A stretch of DNA of 64,000 bases from Streptomyces angustmyceticus. Its GTDB lineage: Bacteria; Actinomycetota; Actinomycetes; Streptomycetales; Streptomycetaceae. Under the pieces are notes generated by a model. That model worked only from the letters and a program-made list of their open reading frames with translations, ran no database searches and had not been told where the DNA came from. Shown here in pieces: positions 16,926 to 25,730 of this stretch (positions are counted from its first letter, which is position 1; the number at the start of each line of letters is the position of its first letter). Both the position numbers and the translations under genes were made by a program. The stretch is from NCBI RefSeq assembly GCF_019933235.1, contig NZ_CP082945.1, positions 5,183,501 to 5,247,500 on the forward strand. The letters are read 5' to 3'.

Positions 16926-17891
16926 TCACTGCACCGGCACGTACCCGAGCCGTTTGTCGACGAGGTTGTCCAGCGGCTCGCCCGCCGACCACCGCTCGAA
17001 GTTGTCCTGGAACTGCTCGGCGAGGGCGTCGCGCCAGCCCAGGGTGTCGCCGCTCATGTGGGGCGAGACGATCAGGTGCGGGACGTCCCACAGCGGGCTG
17101 TCCGTGGCGAGCGGCTCCTGCTCGAAGACGTCCAGCGCCGCCGCCGCGATCCGCCGCTCGCGCAGCGCCGCGATCAGCGCGTCCTCGACGACCAGCGGCC
17201 CGCGGCCGACGTTGATGAACCGGCCCCCCGGGGACATCCGGGAGAACGCCGCCTTGCCGAACAGGCCGCGGGTGGCCTCGGTCAGGGGCGCCGCGCAGAT
17301 CACCCAATCCGCGTGGGGCAGCAGACCGTTCAGCGCGTCGCTCGCGTGCACGCGGCCGAACCGCGGGTCGTCCGGGCGCTCCCGGCGGCCGACCAGATCG
17401 ACCTTGACACCCAGTGCCAGGAGGGTGGTGCCGATGGCCCGGCCGATCGGTCCGGAGCCCACCACCACGGCCCGGCTGCCGGCCAGCCGCAGGGTCTCGC
17501 GGTGCTGCCAGCGCCGCTGCCGCTGCAGCTCCCAACTTCCGTAGAAGTCCTTGGCCATGGCGATCACCAGCCCGGCCACGTACTCCGCGATCGGCTGCTC
17601 GAAGACGCCCCGGGCGTTGGTCACCAGGGTGTCGTCGGCGACCAGCGCAGGGCACAGCAGCTGATCGACGCCCGCGCTCGCGGTGTGCACCCAGCGGGGC
17701 CTGGGGCCCGTCTCCGGCCAGGCTCTGCGGATCGCGTCGGAGGTGAAGTCCCAGGCCAACAGCACGTCGGCGGTGGGGAGTCGGTCGGCGAGCGAGTCCT
17801 CGTCGGTGAAGATCACCCGGGCCCGTCCGGCGAGCCGGTCGAGCTTCGGCGGCGGGTCGGAACCGAGGACGAGGACGGTGCTTTCGGACAT
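16926..17891 (-). CDS. D-isomer-specific 2-hydroxyacid dehydrogenase
   Basis: The protein is 321 aa. The Rossmann motif GSGPIG is at 145-150. The three catalytic residues of the family are present: Arg230 (NVGRGPLV), Glu259 (DVFEQEPL) and His278 (SPHMSG). The enzyme should interconvert a 2-keto acid and a D-2-hydroxy acid with NAD(P)H. The first NAD-ribose position follows GRR, which may favour NADP (inference). The ATG start is chosen from homology and no strong ribosome site is seen. It is divergent from the EutA-like gene at 18099 across 207 bp and co-directional with the amidase. Confidence 0.9.
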   Translation of the reverse strand: MSESTVLVLGSDPPPKLDRLAGRARVIFTDEDSLADRLPTADVLLAWDFTSDAIRRAWPETGPRPRWVHTASAGVDQLLCPALVADDTLVTNARGVFEQPIAEYVAGLVIAMAKDFYGSWELQRQRRWQHRETLRLAGSRAVVVGSGPIGRAIGTTLLALGVKVDLVGRRERPDDPRFGRVHASDALNGLLPHADWVICAAPLTEATRGLFGKAAFSRMSPGGRFINVGRGPLVVEDALIAALRERRIAAAALDVFEQEPLATDSPLWDVPHLIVSPHMSGDTLGWRDALAEQFQDNFERWSAGEPLDNLVDKRLGYVPVQ

Positions 17892-18098
17892 AGCCAGAAA
17901 CCGTTCTGAAACGTGAGCCCCCTTCAATGGAAAGGGGCGCCGACAGATGCCTGAGATGCGAGGATTGACCACGCTAAGAAGTCGTATCTACCGTGTCAAC
18001 AACGGCTCTGTCCCGACGTCCCGGCTTGATCCGGCTGCACCTCATCCCCGGCCACTGGCCTGGCCATTCCAGCCCTTCGTTTTGTTCTAGGGGCCTTC

Positions 18099-19010
18099 AT
18101 GGACGTCTCTTTTCTGGGTGGCCCACAGCCGCAGCTCGGCGTGGGTGTCGTCGCTCCCTTCGACTTCGCTCTCGACAGAGAGCTGTGGCGCTGGGTCCCC
18201 GACGACGTGTCCCTCCATCTCACCCGCACCCCTTTCGTGCCCGTCGAGGTCAGCCTCGATCTGGCCCGTCTGGTCAGCGAGCACGAAACGCTGCAGGCTG
18301 CCGTACAGGCGCTGTGTGCGGTATCACCGCAGGTCATCTCCTATGCCTGCACCTCCGGCAGCTTTGTCGCCGGGGTGGCGGGCGAGCGGGCCATGTGCGC
18401 CGCCATGGCCCAGGCGGGGGAGGTTGTCTCCCTCACGACATCGGGCGCACTGATCGAAGCGCTGCGCGAGATCGGCGCACGGCGCATCGCCGTGGTCACG
18501 CCCTACACGAAATCGGTCACCGACTCCTTGGAGGACTACCTCGGTGAAGCGGGCATCACGGTCACCGGCCGGGCCTACCTCGGGCTGACCCGGCACATCT
18601 GGAAGGTGCCCTACCGCGACGTCGTCGACATGGCCCGCGCGGCCGTGGTCGGCGCCGCCGACGCCCTCTTCATCAGCTGTACGAACCTGCCGACCTACGA
18701 CGTCATCCCGCAGCTGGAGGCCGAGCTGCGGATGCCGGTGCTGTCCGCCAACCAGGTCACGATGTGGTCCGCGCTGCGTGCCATCGGCGTCCAGGCGGTG
18801 GGCCCGTACCAGGCACTGCTCGATCCGGTGGCGCGCCGCGGCCCGGCCGCGATGACCGGATCGGAGCAGGAGGAACCGGGCGCGGGGCTGTCACGGGCGA
18901 CCCCCGAGGCCGCCTTCGCCGGCTCCGCGCCACCGGACGGGGAGGCCCTCGACGGCCTGGAACCCCCGCCCTACCCGCCCGAGGACACGGGGGGCCTGCC
19001 CCCGGTGTGA
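18099..19010 (+). CDS. Maleate isomerase / EutA-like Asp-Glu racemase superfamily protein
   Basis: The protein is 303 aa. The two catalytic cysteines of the maleate cis-trans isomerase/arylmalonate decarboxylase fold are both present: Cys84 in YACTSGSF and Cys194 in ISCTNLPTYD. The core ends near residue 250. A Pro/Glu-rich tail of about 55 residues (GSEQEEPGAG to GGLPPV) is additional. EutA proteins of ectoine-utilisation clusters belong to this family and often sit next to ehuABCD genes. The reaction would be an isomerisation or racemisation of a small dicarboxylic or 2-substituted acid. It is followed after 145 bp by a paralogue that lacks the second Cys. Confidence 0.88.
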   Translation: MDVSFLGGPQPQLGVGVVAPFDFALDRELWRWVPDDVSLHLTRTPFVPVEVSLDLARLVSEHETLQAAVQALCAVSPQVISYACTSGSFVAGVAGERAMCAAMAQAGEVVSLTTSGALIEALREIGARRIAVVTPYTKSVTDSLEDYLGEAGITVTGRAYLGLTRHIWKVPYRDVVDMARAAVVGAADALFISCTNLPTYDVIPQLEAELRMPVLSANQVTMWSALRAIGVQAVGPYQALLDPVARRGPAAMTGSEQEEPGAGLSRATPEAAFAGSAPPDGEALDGLEPPPYPPEDTGGLPPV

Positions 19011-19155
19011 GGCCGGCCGGCCTCACACCCGCCCTCGCCCCGGACGCTGCCGGCGTCGTCCCGTTCGCCGGCAGCGCCCCTTCCGCACCACCCGCGAACC
19101 CCCACGCACCCACGAACGCCCCGCACCCGCAGCCGTACACGCAAGGGAGAACTGC

Positions 19156-19881
19156 ATGGCATCGGTCGGCTTCCTCTACCCCGGCTACTCCGCGGAGGAC
19201 GACTACCCGCGGCTCGAATCGCTCCTGGGCGGCTCGGTCAGCCTGCCGCTCGTCCACACCGACATCGGCGAGGACGCCCACCGGGTCGACGCGCTGCTGG
19301 AGATGGGCTCCGCCGCGCGGCTGGCGGCCGGCGTCGACGACCTCAAGGAGCGCGGTGCCGAGGCGGTCGTCTGGGCCTGTACGAGCGCCAGCTTCGTGTT
19401 CGGCTGGGAGGGCGCCCACGAACAGGTCAGGGAACTGTCCGCCACCGCCGGCCTGCCCGCCTCCAGCACGTCCTTCGCCTTCGCGCACGCCGTGCAGGCC
19501 CTCGGCGCCCGGCGGGTGGCGATCGCGGCCACCTACCCCGACGACGTGGCCGAGCGCTTCCACGCGTTCTTGAAGTCCGCCGGTACGGAGGTCGTCTCGA
19601 CCCGCGCCAGCGGCATCATCACCGCCGCCGAGGTCGGCACCTGGGGCCTGGAGGAGGTGCTGGCTCTCGCCCGGGCCGGTGACCACCCCGACGCCGAGGT
19701 GGTGCTGCTGCCCGACACCGCGCTGCACACCGCCGAGCACCTGCCGGCCCTCGAAGCGGAGCTGCGCAAGCCGGTCCTCACCGCCAATCAGGTGACGGCC
19801 TGGGAGGGGCTGCGGCTGCTCGACCGCACCCTCTCCTGCCCGGTGCTCGGCACCCTCTTCTCGCGGACGGCGCAGATCTAG
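19156..19881 (+). CDS. EutA/maleate isomerase paralogue lacking the second catalytic Cys
   Basis: This 241-aa protein has the same fold as its neighbour. The first catalytic Cys is kept (Cys75 in WACTSASFVFG) but the second is replaced: the aligned ISCTNL of the neighbour reads LLPDTAL here, so Asp187 sits where Cys is expected. Downstream motifs (LEAELRKPVLTANQVTAWEG) stay conserved, so it is not a decayed gene. Options are a one-Cys enzyme with changed chemistry or a regulatory or heteromeric partner of the first protein. The ATG follows AGGGAGAACTGC. Confidence 0.87.
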   Translation: MASVGFLYPGYSAEDDYPRLESLLGGSVSLPLVHTDIGEDAHRVDALLEMGSAARLAAGVDDLKERGAEAVVWACTSASFVFGWEGAHEQVRELSATAGLPASSTSFAFAHAVQALGARRVAIAATYPDDVAERFHAFLKSAGTEVVSTRASGIITAAEVGTWGLEEVLALARAGDHPDAEVVLLPDTALHTAEHLPALEAELRKPVLTANQVTAWEGLRLLDRTLSCPVLGTLFSRTAQI

Positions 19882-20050
19882 GGGTGCCGCCGGAGCGGCC
19901 GGGGCCCCGACGGCCCCGGCCGTAGCGCGGCGGGGCTCGCGGACGGCGCACGCCCGGGCCCCGCCGGTACCGCCCTGAACCCCCGGGAATAAGTGGAGAA
20001 CCTCTCCGGTTGTCCTCCGCGCAGATCACCGACGCGAGGAGGACCGCACC

Positions 20051-21178
20051 GTGAGCGGCGAGAGTGACCACACCCGGGGCAGCGACGAGACGCCCGGCGA
20101 GGGCGGCGACGGGATCCGCGGCGCGGCCGCGGGCAGCGCGCCGGTGCCGCTGTCGGTGCTCGACCTGGTGACCGTCGGCGCCGGGTACACCGCCTCCGAC
20201 GCGGTCCGCACGGCCGTCGGCATCGCCCGTACGGCCGAACGCCGCGGCTTTCACCGCTACTGGGTCGCCGAGCACCACTCCATGCCCGGCGTCGCCTCCT
20301 CCTCGCCCGCGGTGCTGCTCGCCCACGTCGCCGCCCACACCGAGCGCATCCGCCTCGGCTCCGGCGGTGTGATGCTCCCCAACCACGCCCCGCTGGTGAT
20401 CGCCGAGCAGTTCGGCACCCTGGAGGCGATGGCCCCGGGCCGGGTCGACCTGGGCCTGGGCCGCGCACCGGGCACGGACGGCGCCACCGCCGCCGCGCTG
20501 CGGCGCACCGACCGTCTCCATGAGGGCGCGGAGGATTTCCCCCAGCAGCTGGCCGAGTTGACCCGCTTCCTCGACGACTCCTTCCCCGACGGCCACCCCT
20601 ACGCCACGATCCACGCGGTCCCCGGCCCGGTCCAGGCCACCTCGCCCGGCGGCGTCCAGTCCCGGCACCGGCCGCCCCTGTGGCTGCTCGGCTCCTCGGG
20701 CTTCAGCGCCCGGCTCGCCGGCTCCCTCGGCCTGCCGTTCGCCTTCGCGCACCACTTCTCCGCGGCCAACACCCTCCCCGCGCTGGACCTCTACCGCGCG
20801 TCCTTCCGCCCCTCCGCGGTGCTCTCCGAGCCGTACGCCCTGATCGGGGTCGCGGCGCTGGCCGCCGACGAGGAGCGGGAGGCCCGCCGCCAGGTGATGA
20901 CCGGCGCGCTCTCCATGCTCCGGCTGCGCACCGGCCGCCCCGGGCTGGTCCCCAGCCCCGAGGAGGCCGAGGCGTACCGCTTCGGCGAGCTGGAGCGCGA
21001 CTTCGTCGACAACTGGCTGGGCAACGTCGTCCACGGCACCCCGGACGCCGTCCGCCAGGGCCTGGACGACCTCGCCAAGCGCACCGGCGCCGACGAGCTG
21101 ATGATCACCGCCAACGCCCACGGCGGCGCGGCCCGGCTCCGCTCGTACGAGCTGATCGCGGACGCGTACGGGATGTAG
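20051..21178 (+). CDS. LLM-class flavin-dependent oxidoreductase
   Basis: This 375-aa luciferase-like monooxygenase has LSVLDLVTVGAG at the barrel start, RYWVAEHHSMPGVASS around 82-97, RIRLGSGGVMLPNHAP and RVDLGLGRAPGTD. These are typical of the YhbW/MsnO8-like branch that uses FMN or F420. The substrate is unknown. The GTG start at 20051 follows GAGGAGGAC. The first 30 residues are a hydrophilic extension. It is convergent with cdgA and separated from the EutA-like genes by 169 bp, so membership of that cluster is uncertain. Confidence 0.88.
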   Translation: MSGESDHTRGSDETPGEGGDGIRGAAAGSAPVPLSVLDLVTVGAGYTASDAVRTAVGIARTAERRGFHRYWVAEHHSMPGVASSSPAVLLAHVAAHTERIRLGSGGVMLPNHAPLVIAEQFGTLEAMAPGRVDLGLGRAPGTDGATAAALRRTDRLHEGAEDFPQQLAELTRFLDDSFPDGHPYATIHAVPGPVQATSPGGVQSRHRPPLWLLGSSGFSARLAGSLGLPFAFAHHFSAANTLPALDLYRASFRPSAVLSEPYALIGVAALAADEEREARRQVMTGALSMLRLRTGRPGLVPSPEEAEAYRFGELERDFVDNWLGNVVHGTPDAVRQGLDDLAKRTGADELMITANAHGGAARLRSYELIADAYGM

Positions 21179-21264
21179 GGCGCCGGACGTCGTGGCCGGG
21201 GCCGGCGGGGATCGCCGGTCCCTCGGTGAGGGGGCCGAGCCCGGTTCCGTCCGCGCGGAGCGCC

Positions 21265-23148
21265 TCAGGCGCCCGTGTGGCGGCCCGCGTCGAGGAGGGC
21301 CTCGACGCGGTCGGGGGCGACGGGGCGGGAGTAGAGCCAGCCCTGGCCGGTGTCGCAGCCGATCCGGCGGAGCCGCTCGGCCTGCTCGGCGCTCTCCACG
21401 CACTCGGCGGTGACCGTGAGGCCCAGCCGGTGCGCCAGCGCCACCAGCGCCTCCACGATCATCTCGTCCGCCGGGTTCGGATGCTCCTGCGAGCGGAAGC
21501 CGCGGACGAAGGAACCGTCCAGCTTCAGGACGGACACCGGGAGGCGGCTGAGGTAGGCGAGGTTGGAGTAGCCGGTGCCGAAGTCGTCGATGGCGATCCG
21601 TACGCCCATGTCGCTGAGCGCCTGCAGGGCCTGCAGCGGCCGGCCGGCCGAGCCCATCACCGCCGACTCGGTCAGCTCCAGCTGCAGCAGCCGCGGCGGC
21701 AGCCCGGTCTCCGCGAGGATCCCGGCGACGTCCGCGACCAGGTCGGAGTCCCACACCTGACGTACGGCCACATTGACGCTGACGAACAGCGGCTGGCCGG
21801 GGTGCGCCAGCTGCCAGGCCCGCGCCTGGTGGCAGGCCCGCTCCAGGACCCAGCGGCCCAGCTCGACGATCGCGCCGTTCTCCTCCGCCAGGGCGATGAA
21901 CCGATTCGGCGACAGCGTCCCGAACTGCGGATGCCGCCAGCGCACCAGCGCCTCCACGCCCTCGGCCCGGCCGTCGCCCAGACCGACCAGCGGCTGGTAC
22001 TCCAGGGTGAACTCGCCGCGGTCCACCGCCGGGCGCAGGGTGCTGGAGAGCGCCTGCCGGGTCATCCGGTGGGCGTTGCGCTCCGGGTCGAAGAGGGTCC
22101 AGCGGGCCTTGCCGTCCTCCTTCGCCCAGTACAGCGTGGTGTCCGCGGCCTGCATCAGGCCGGTCGCCGTGGTGCCGTTGGCGGTCCGCTCCACGACGCC
22201 GATGCTCGCCGACACCGACAGCCGCTGCCCGGCCAGGTCGAACGGCCGCTGCAGCGCGTCCAGCACGCACTGGGCCAGCTCGGCCAGCTGGTCGGTGCCG
22301 GTGGAGTCCTCCACCAAAAGAGCGAACTCGTCGCCGCCCAGTCGTGCGACGAGGTGGCCGGTGCGGCCCGGTCCGCGTTCCGCCGCGCTCTCCGCGCAGC
22401 GCGTCAGGCGCTGGGCGACCGCGCTCAGCAGCCGGTCGCCGACGCGGTGCCCCAGGGTGTCGTTGACGGCCTTGAAGCCGTCCAGGTCGAGGTAGCACAG
22501 CCCGATCCGGCCGGTCCCGGACGGCTCGAAGGAGGCGGTCTCCAGCGCGGCGGAGAGCCGTTCGAAGAACAGCGCCCGGTTGGGCAGCCGGGTCACCGGG
22601 TCGTGCATCTGCAGATGCCGCAGCCGGGCCAGCAGATCGTGCCGGTCGCTGATGTCCGCCACCGACAGCAGCATCCGCTCCTCGCCGCTGAGCGGTTCCG
22701 GCGTCAGCGGCTCGACGGTCACCTCCACCCAGACGGAGTGCCCCTCGGTGTGTTTGAGGCGGCGGGTGCAGCGCAGCCGGTCGCTGCGGCCGCACAGCAC
22801 CTCGCGGTAGGCGGTCCACACCCGCGGGTCGGCCCCGAGGTCGGTGAGGTCCGCCGCGGTGGCGGCGACCAGGTCGGCCGGGTCGGTGCCGACCAGTTCG
22901 CCGAAGGCGGGGTTGGCGGCGAGGACCAGGCCGTCGCGGTTGAGCACGGCCATTGCCAGACGCGCGGCGTGGAAGGTGGCGCGGTAGTCGCCGAGCGAGG
23001 CCGCGGTGTCGTCGCAGCGGCCTGCGGGGGCGGGCCGGGCGTCGGCCGACCCTTTGGTCGTACCGTTACGCTCCGTCACTGAGGGAAGCGTCGCTCCCGG
23101 CGTGCGGCCCGGACTGTCGGGGTGTCCGCTCACTGCTCGCTCCCGCAT
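21265..23148 (-). CDS. cdgA: CdgA-like PAS-GGDEF-EAL c-di-GMP enzyme
   Basis: This 627-aa cytoplasmic protein carries a PAS domain at about 52-170, a GGDEF domain with canonical GGDEF at 271-275, and an EAL domain with EAL at 399-401 plus the downstream IDDFGTGYSNL motif. No RxxD inhibitory site precedes GGDEF. Both cyclase and phosphodiesterase signatures look intact. The layout and likely synteny match Streptomyces CdgA, a c-di-GMP enzyme that affects development through BldD. The ATG at 23148 is a choice: an in-frame ATG at 23202 overlaps a TATGAT-like -10, which argues against it. No BldD box was recognised by eye. Confidence 0.85.
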   Translation of the reverse strand: MRERAVSGHPDSPGRTPGATLPSVTERNGTTKGSADARPAPAGRCDDTAASLGDYRATFHAARLAMAVLNRDGLVLAANPAFGELVGTDPADLVAATAADLTDLGADPRVWTAYREVLCGRSDRLRCTRRLKHTEGHSVWVEVTVEPLTPEPLSGEERMLLSVADISDRHDLLARLRHLQMHDPVTRLPNRALFFERLSAALETASFEPSGTGRIGLCYLDLDGFKAVNDTLGHRVGDRLLSAVAQRLTRCAESAAERGPGRTGHLVARLGGDEFALLVEDSTGTDQLAELAQCVLDALQRPFDLAGQRLSVSASIGVVERTANGTTATGLMQAADTTLYWAKEDGKARWTLFDPERNAHRMTRQALSSTLRPAVDRGEFTLEYQPLVGLGDGRAEGVEALVRWRHPQFGTLSPNRFIALAEENGAIVELGRWVLERACHQARAWQLAHPGQPLFVSVNVAVRQVWDSDLVADVAGILAETGLPPRLLQLELTESAVMGSAGRPLQALQALSDMGVRIAIDDFGTGYSNLAYLSRLPVSVLKLDGSFVRGFRSQEHPNPADEMIVEALVALAHRLGLTVTAECVESAEQAERLRRIGCDTGQGWLYSRPVAPDRVEALLDAGRHTGA

Positions 23149-23440
23149 GGCGCTTGTCTCGTGAGGAAGGGGGGATCTCGCGCTGGAAAGTGTGGCGATC
23201 ATAGAGGCTGGTGCAACGGCCGAGCCAGCGACGCAGCCGTGATCATCCGCCCGCGTGACGGAACTTCAGCCATTTCTGCTCGGGTCTGTTCGTGCAGAAT
23301 GCCCCTTTGGCTGTTTGTGACTTTCCGTTACGAGAGGGCTAAGGCGCGCCGATCACTCTTCCGGATCCGCAAAACAGGACGAATAGCATTAAATCGCCAC
23401 AGGGTAGATGAGGTCTCCGAATCCGTCCCTGGAGGTATAT

Positions 23441-24682
23441 GTGCCGCGCGCCCGGACACCCGACGGGGTGGATCGCCGCCGTCTGCGGCGCGTCGCGGCC
23501 GTCGCCACCTCCCTGAGTGCGCTCATCGCCACCTCGATCGTCGCCGGACCCGCCACCGCCTCCGAGGCGGCCCTCTCCTGCGCCCTGGGACGCACCGACG
23601 CGCACCACTCCGAGGGGCTCGACAGCTGGAACGGCGCCTACCCGCGCCCGGACCGCCCGCTCAACGCCGTCATGATCTTCCTGTCCTTCCCGGACGCCCG
23701 GCCGACCGCCGTCCCGCGGGAGCTCTCCCGCGACTACTTCCCGGCCACCTCGGGCTTCTTCGACCGAGCCTCGTACGGAAAGTTCCGGTTGCGTCCGCAC
23801 ATCCACCAGCGCTGGGTCCGGATGCCGCGCTCCTCCGTCTCCTACGGGATACGGCGCGACTGGGACGCCGGACGGCGCTCGGACTACCTGCGCGACGCGG
23901 TCGCCGCCGCCGACCCCGCCATCGACTTCGGCCGCTACGACGTCGTCTACTTCGTCGCCGACCCCGACGCCCCCGGCGTCGACTCGGACGCCACCAAGGT
24001 CGTCAACCTCGAACACCCGATGCACGCCGACGACCGCGATCTGCGCCGGTTCGTCACCGTCTTCGAGCAGAGCCCGCCGGACCGCAACGTCCTCGCCCAC
24101 GAGACCGGGCACGTCTTCGACCTGCCGGACCTCTACCACCGGCCGCAGAGCGGCAAGGGCGACTGGGACACCTACGTCGGCGACTGGGACCTCATGGGCA
24201 GCCAGTTCGGCCTGGCGCCCGACCCCTTCGCCTGGCACAAGTGGAAGCTCGGCTGGATCGCCGACAGCCAGGTCGACTGCGTCGACCTCACCAGCCCCGC
24301 CCTGCACTCGCTGCGCACGCTCTCCGCCCCCGAGGAGCCCCGGGCCCAGCGCCGGCCGCGCCTCCTGGTGGTCCGTACCGGGACCGACAGCGCGCTGGCC
24401 ATCGAGGCACGCGGTGCCATGGGCAACGACCGCGCCCTGTGTGCCGAGGGCGTCCTGGTCTACCGCGTGCGCAGCCGGACGCCCTCCGGGGCGGGGCCGG
24501 TGCAGGTCCTCGACGGGCACCCGGGCACCTCGGCCTGCGGGGGCACCTCCGTCTACCCGCCGCTGGCGGACGCGCCGCTGGGCGTGGGGGAGAGCATGGA
24601 CGACACCGCGGACGGCGTGCGCATCCAGGTCGAGGGGCGGACGGCCGACGGGGACTGGGCGGTCAAGGTCGGGCGCGGCTGA
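23441..24682 (+). CDS. Secreted M6-type (immune inhibitor A-like) metalloprotease
   Basis: This 413-aa protein has a basic N-terminus and hydrophobic signal peptide ending near ATAS (about residue 41). The zinc motif HETGH is at 220-224, followed by FDLPDLYH, which is typical of M6-like peptidases. The DLMGSQFG and HKWKLGW segments of the family follow. Four or more Cys in the mature part may form disulfides. The GTG start at 23441 sits after GGAGGTATAT. It should act outside the cell on proteins. A hairpin at 24738-24767 ends both this gene and the convergent tRNA-Lys. Confidence 0.85.
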   Translation: MPRARTPDGVDRRRLRRVAAVATSLSALIATSIVAGPATASEAALSCALGRTDAHHSEGLDSWNGAYPRPDRPLNAVMIFLSFPDARPTAVPRELSRDYFPATSGFFDRASYGKFRLRPHIHQRWVRMPRSSVSYGIRRDWDAGRRSDYLRDAVAAADPAIDFGRYDVVYFVADPDAPGVDSDATKVVNLEHPMHADDRDLRRFVTVFEQSPPDRNVLAHETGHVFDLPDLYHRPQSGKGDWDTYVGDWDLMGSQFGLAPDPFAWHKWKLGWIADSQVDCVDLTSPALHSLRTLSAPEEPRAQRRPRLLVVRTGTDSALAIEARGAMGNDRALCAEGVLVYRVRSRTPSGAGPVQVLDGHPGTSACGGTSVYPPLADAPLGVGESMDDTADGVRIQVEGRTADGDWAVKVGRG

Positions 24683-24737
24683 CGCCGGCGGCCCGGGGCG
24701 CACGGGCGGCGAGGGCGCGGGGACCTCGCGCATACGA

Positions 24738-24767
24738 CGAAGGCCCCCACCGAGGTGAGGGCCTTCG
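24738..24767. terminator. Bidirectional terminator at tRNA-Lys copy 3
   Basis: CGAAGGCCC (24738-24746) pairs with GGGCCTTCG (24759-24767), a 9-bp stem with a 12-nt loop, 8 nt past the tRNA 3' end. Confidence 0.78.
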
Positions 24768-24775
24768 ACTGTCTG

Positions 24776-24849
24776 TGCGCCGCCAGGGACTCGAACCCCG
24801 GACCCGCTGATTAAGAGTCAGCTGCTCTAACCAACTGAGCTAGCGGCGC
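24776..24849 (-). tRNA. tRNA-Lys (CTT), copy 3
   Basis: It is identical over 74 nt to the copies at 4828 and 10190, with anticodon CTT, discriminator A and no encoded CCA. The flanks differ from the other two copies. Confidence 0.98.
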
Positions 24850-24905
24850 CTGCTGACGGGGAAAACATTAGCATCCTGGTCGGGGAGGACAAAAATCGGT
24901 TTGTC

Positions 24906-25544
24906 TCAGCCCCGGGTCAGCGCCGGAACCGGGTGCTGAGCTGCGGATTCCCGCCCGGGCCCGGCCAGTGAGCGGGCGGCGCGCACACAGGCCCACAGCA
25001 GGACGTCCGGACCGGGCAGCCAGGGGTCGCCGACGTCCGGCGCCACCAGCCAGCGGGAGGCGGACACGGCGGACGGGTCGTCGGCGGGCGGGAACAGCGA
25101 GCCGTCGCGGGGCGCGTCCTCGGCGGCGCGGCAGCGGGGGTGCAGCGGCGGGACGGTCACCGCGTCGCCGCTGCCGTGGCACAGCAGCGGGGGGACGGCG
25201 GCGGCCCACTCCTCCCAGACCAGCAGCGCGGGCAGCCGCTGGGCCGTGCCCGGGGCGGCGAACAGCAGGATCCGTCCGCGGTGCGCCGCCACCGGCCCCG
25301 AGCCGGGGCCGGCGGACCATAAGCGGTCGACCATGCGCCGCCCGAAGAGCGCCGGGGCGTTGATCACGTCGAAGGCGGTGCCGCACGGCAGCACGCTGGG
25401 GGCGGACGGGCGGGTGGCCCACAGGGCGTGCATCTCGTCCGGGTGGGGGCTGGCGGAGGCGAGCCAGTCGGCGCCCGCGAGGGTGACGTACGCCGCGGTG
25501 GGAAAGGCCAGGGTGCGGGGGGTCTCAGGCAGCCAGTCGCTCAT
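24906..25544 (-). CDS. Hypothetical protein resembling degenerate actinobacterial primase/polymerase-like proteins
   Basis: The product is 212 aa from the ATG at 25544. It has the segment VLPCGTAFDVINAPALFG followed by a barrel-like stretch and LLVWEEW, which resembles Streptomyces proteins usually labelled bifunctional DNA primase/polymerase. The acidic catalytic pattern expected of an active archaeo-eukaryotic primase is not evident, so activity is doubtful. It has no signal peptide or membrane segment. No strong ribosome site precedes the start. It is transcribed after a terminator-like hairpin (25645-25677), so it is probably a separate unit from the genes to its right. Confidence 0.65.
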   Translation of the reverse strand: MSDWLPETPRTLAFPTAAYVTLAGADWLASASPHPDEMHALWATRPSAPSVLPCGTAFDVINAPALFGRRMVDRLWSAGPGSGPVAAHRGRILLFAAPGTAQRLPALLVWEEWAAAVPPLLCHGSGDAVTVPPLHPRCRAAEDAPRDGSLFPPADDPSAVSASRWLVAPDVGDPWLPGPDVLLWACVRAARSLAGPGRESAAQHPVPALTRG

Positions 25545-25644
25545 GGGGACAGGTCTACCCAGGTGGCGCACGGACACTGAGCCGATCGGCGGAAAACGGG
25601 ACGGGGCGGCGCGGGAGGCGGTATCTTGCGCCTCTCGCATATGC

Positions 25645-25677
25645 CAGCGGCTCATGATCATGGACCATGAGCCGCTG
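25645..25677. terminator. Hairpin between the 127-aa gene and the primase-like gene
   Basis: CAGCGGCTCATG (25645-25656) pairs with CATGAGCCGCTG (25666-25677), a perfect 12-bp stem with a 9-nt loop, 54 bp after the stop of the upstream minus-strand gene. No T-run is present. Confidence 0.7.
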
Positions 25678-25730
25678 TGTGGTCTGGGGGACGGAGGAGG
25701 CCGGCGGGACGCTCGGCGGGCCGGGGCGCG

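Noticed and set aside
10441..19881. Calling the cluster a proven ectoine-utilisation operon
   Set aside because: Only the transporter and EutA-like proteins match. The hydrolase and later pathway genes are missing here, so the substrate is left open.
25637..25646. GCATATGCC-like sequence near 25640 as another site of the IclR-type palindrome
   Set aside because: Only half of the symmetry is present (CGCATATGCC), and it lies in an unrelated region next to a hairpin.
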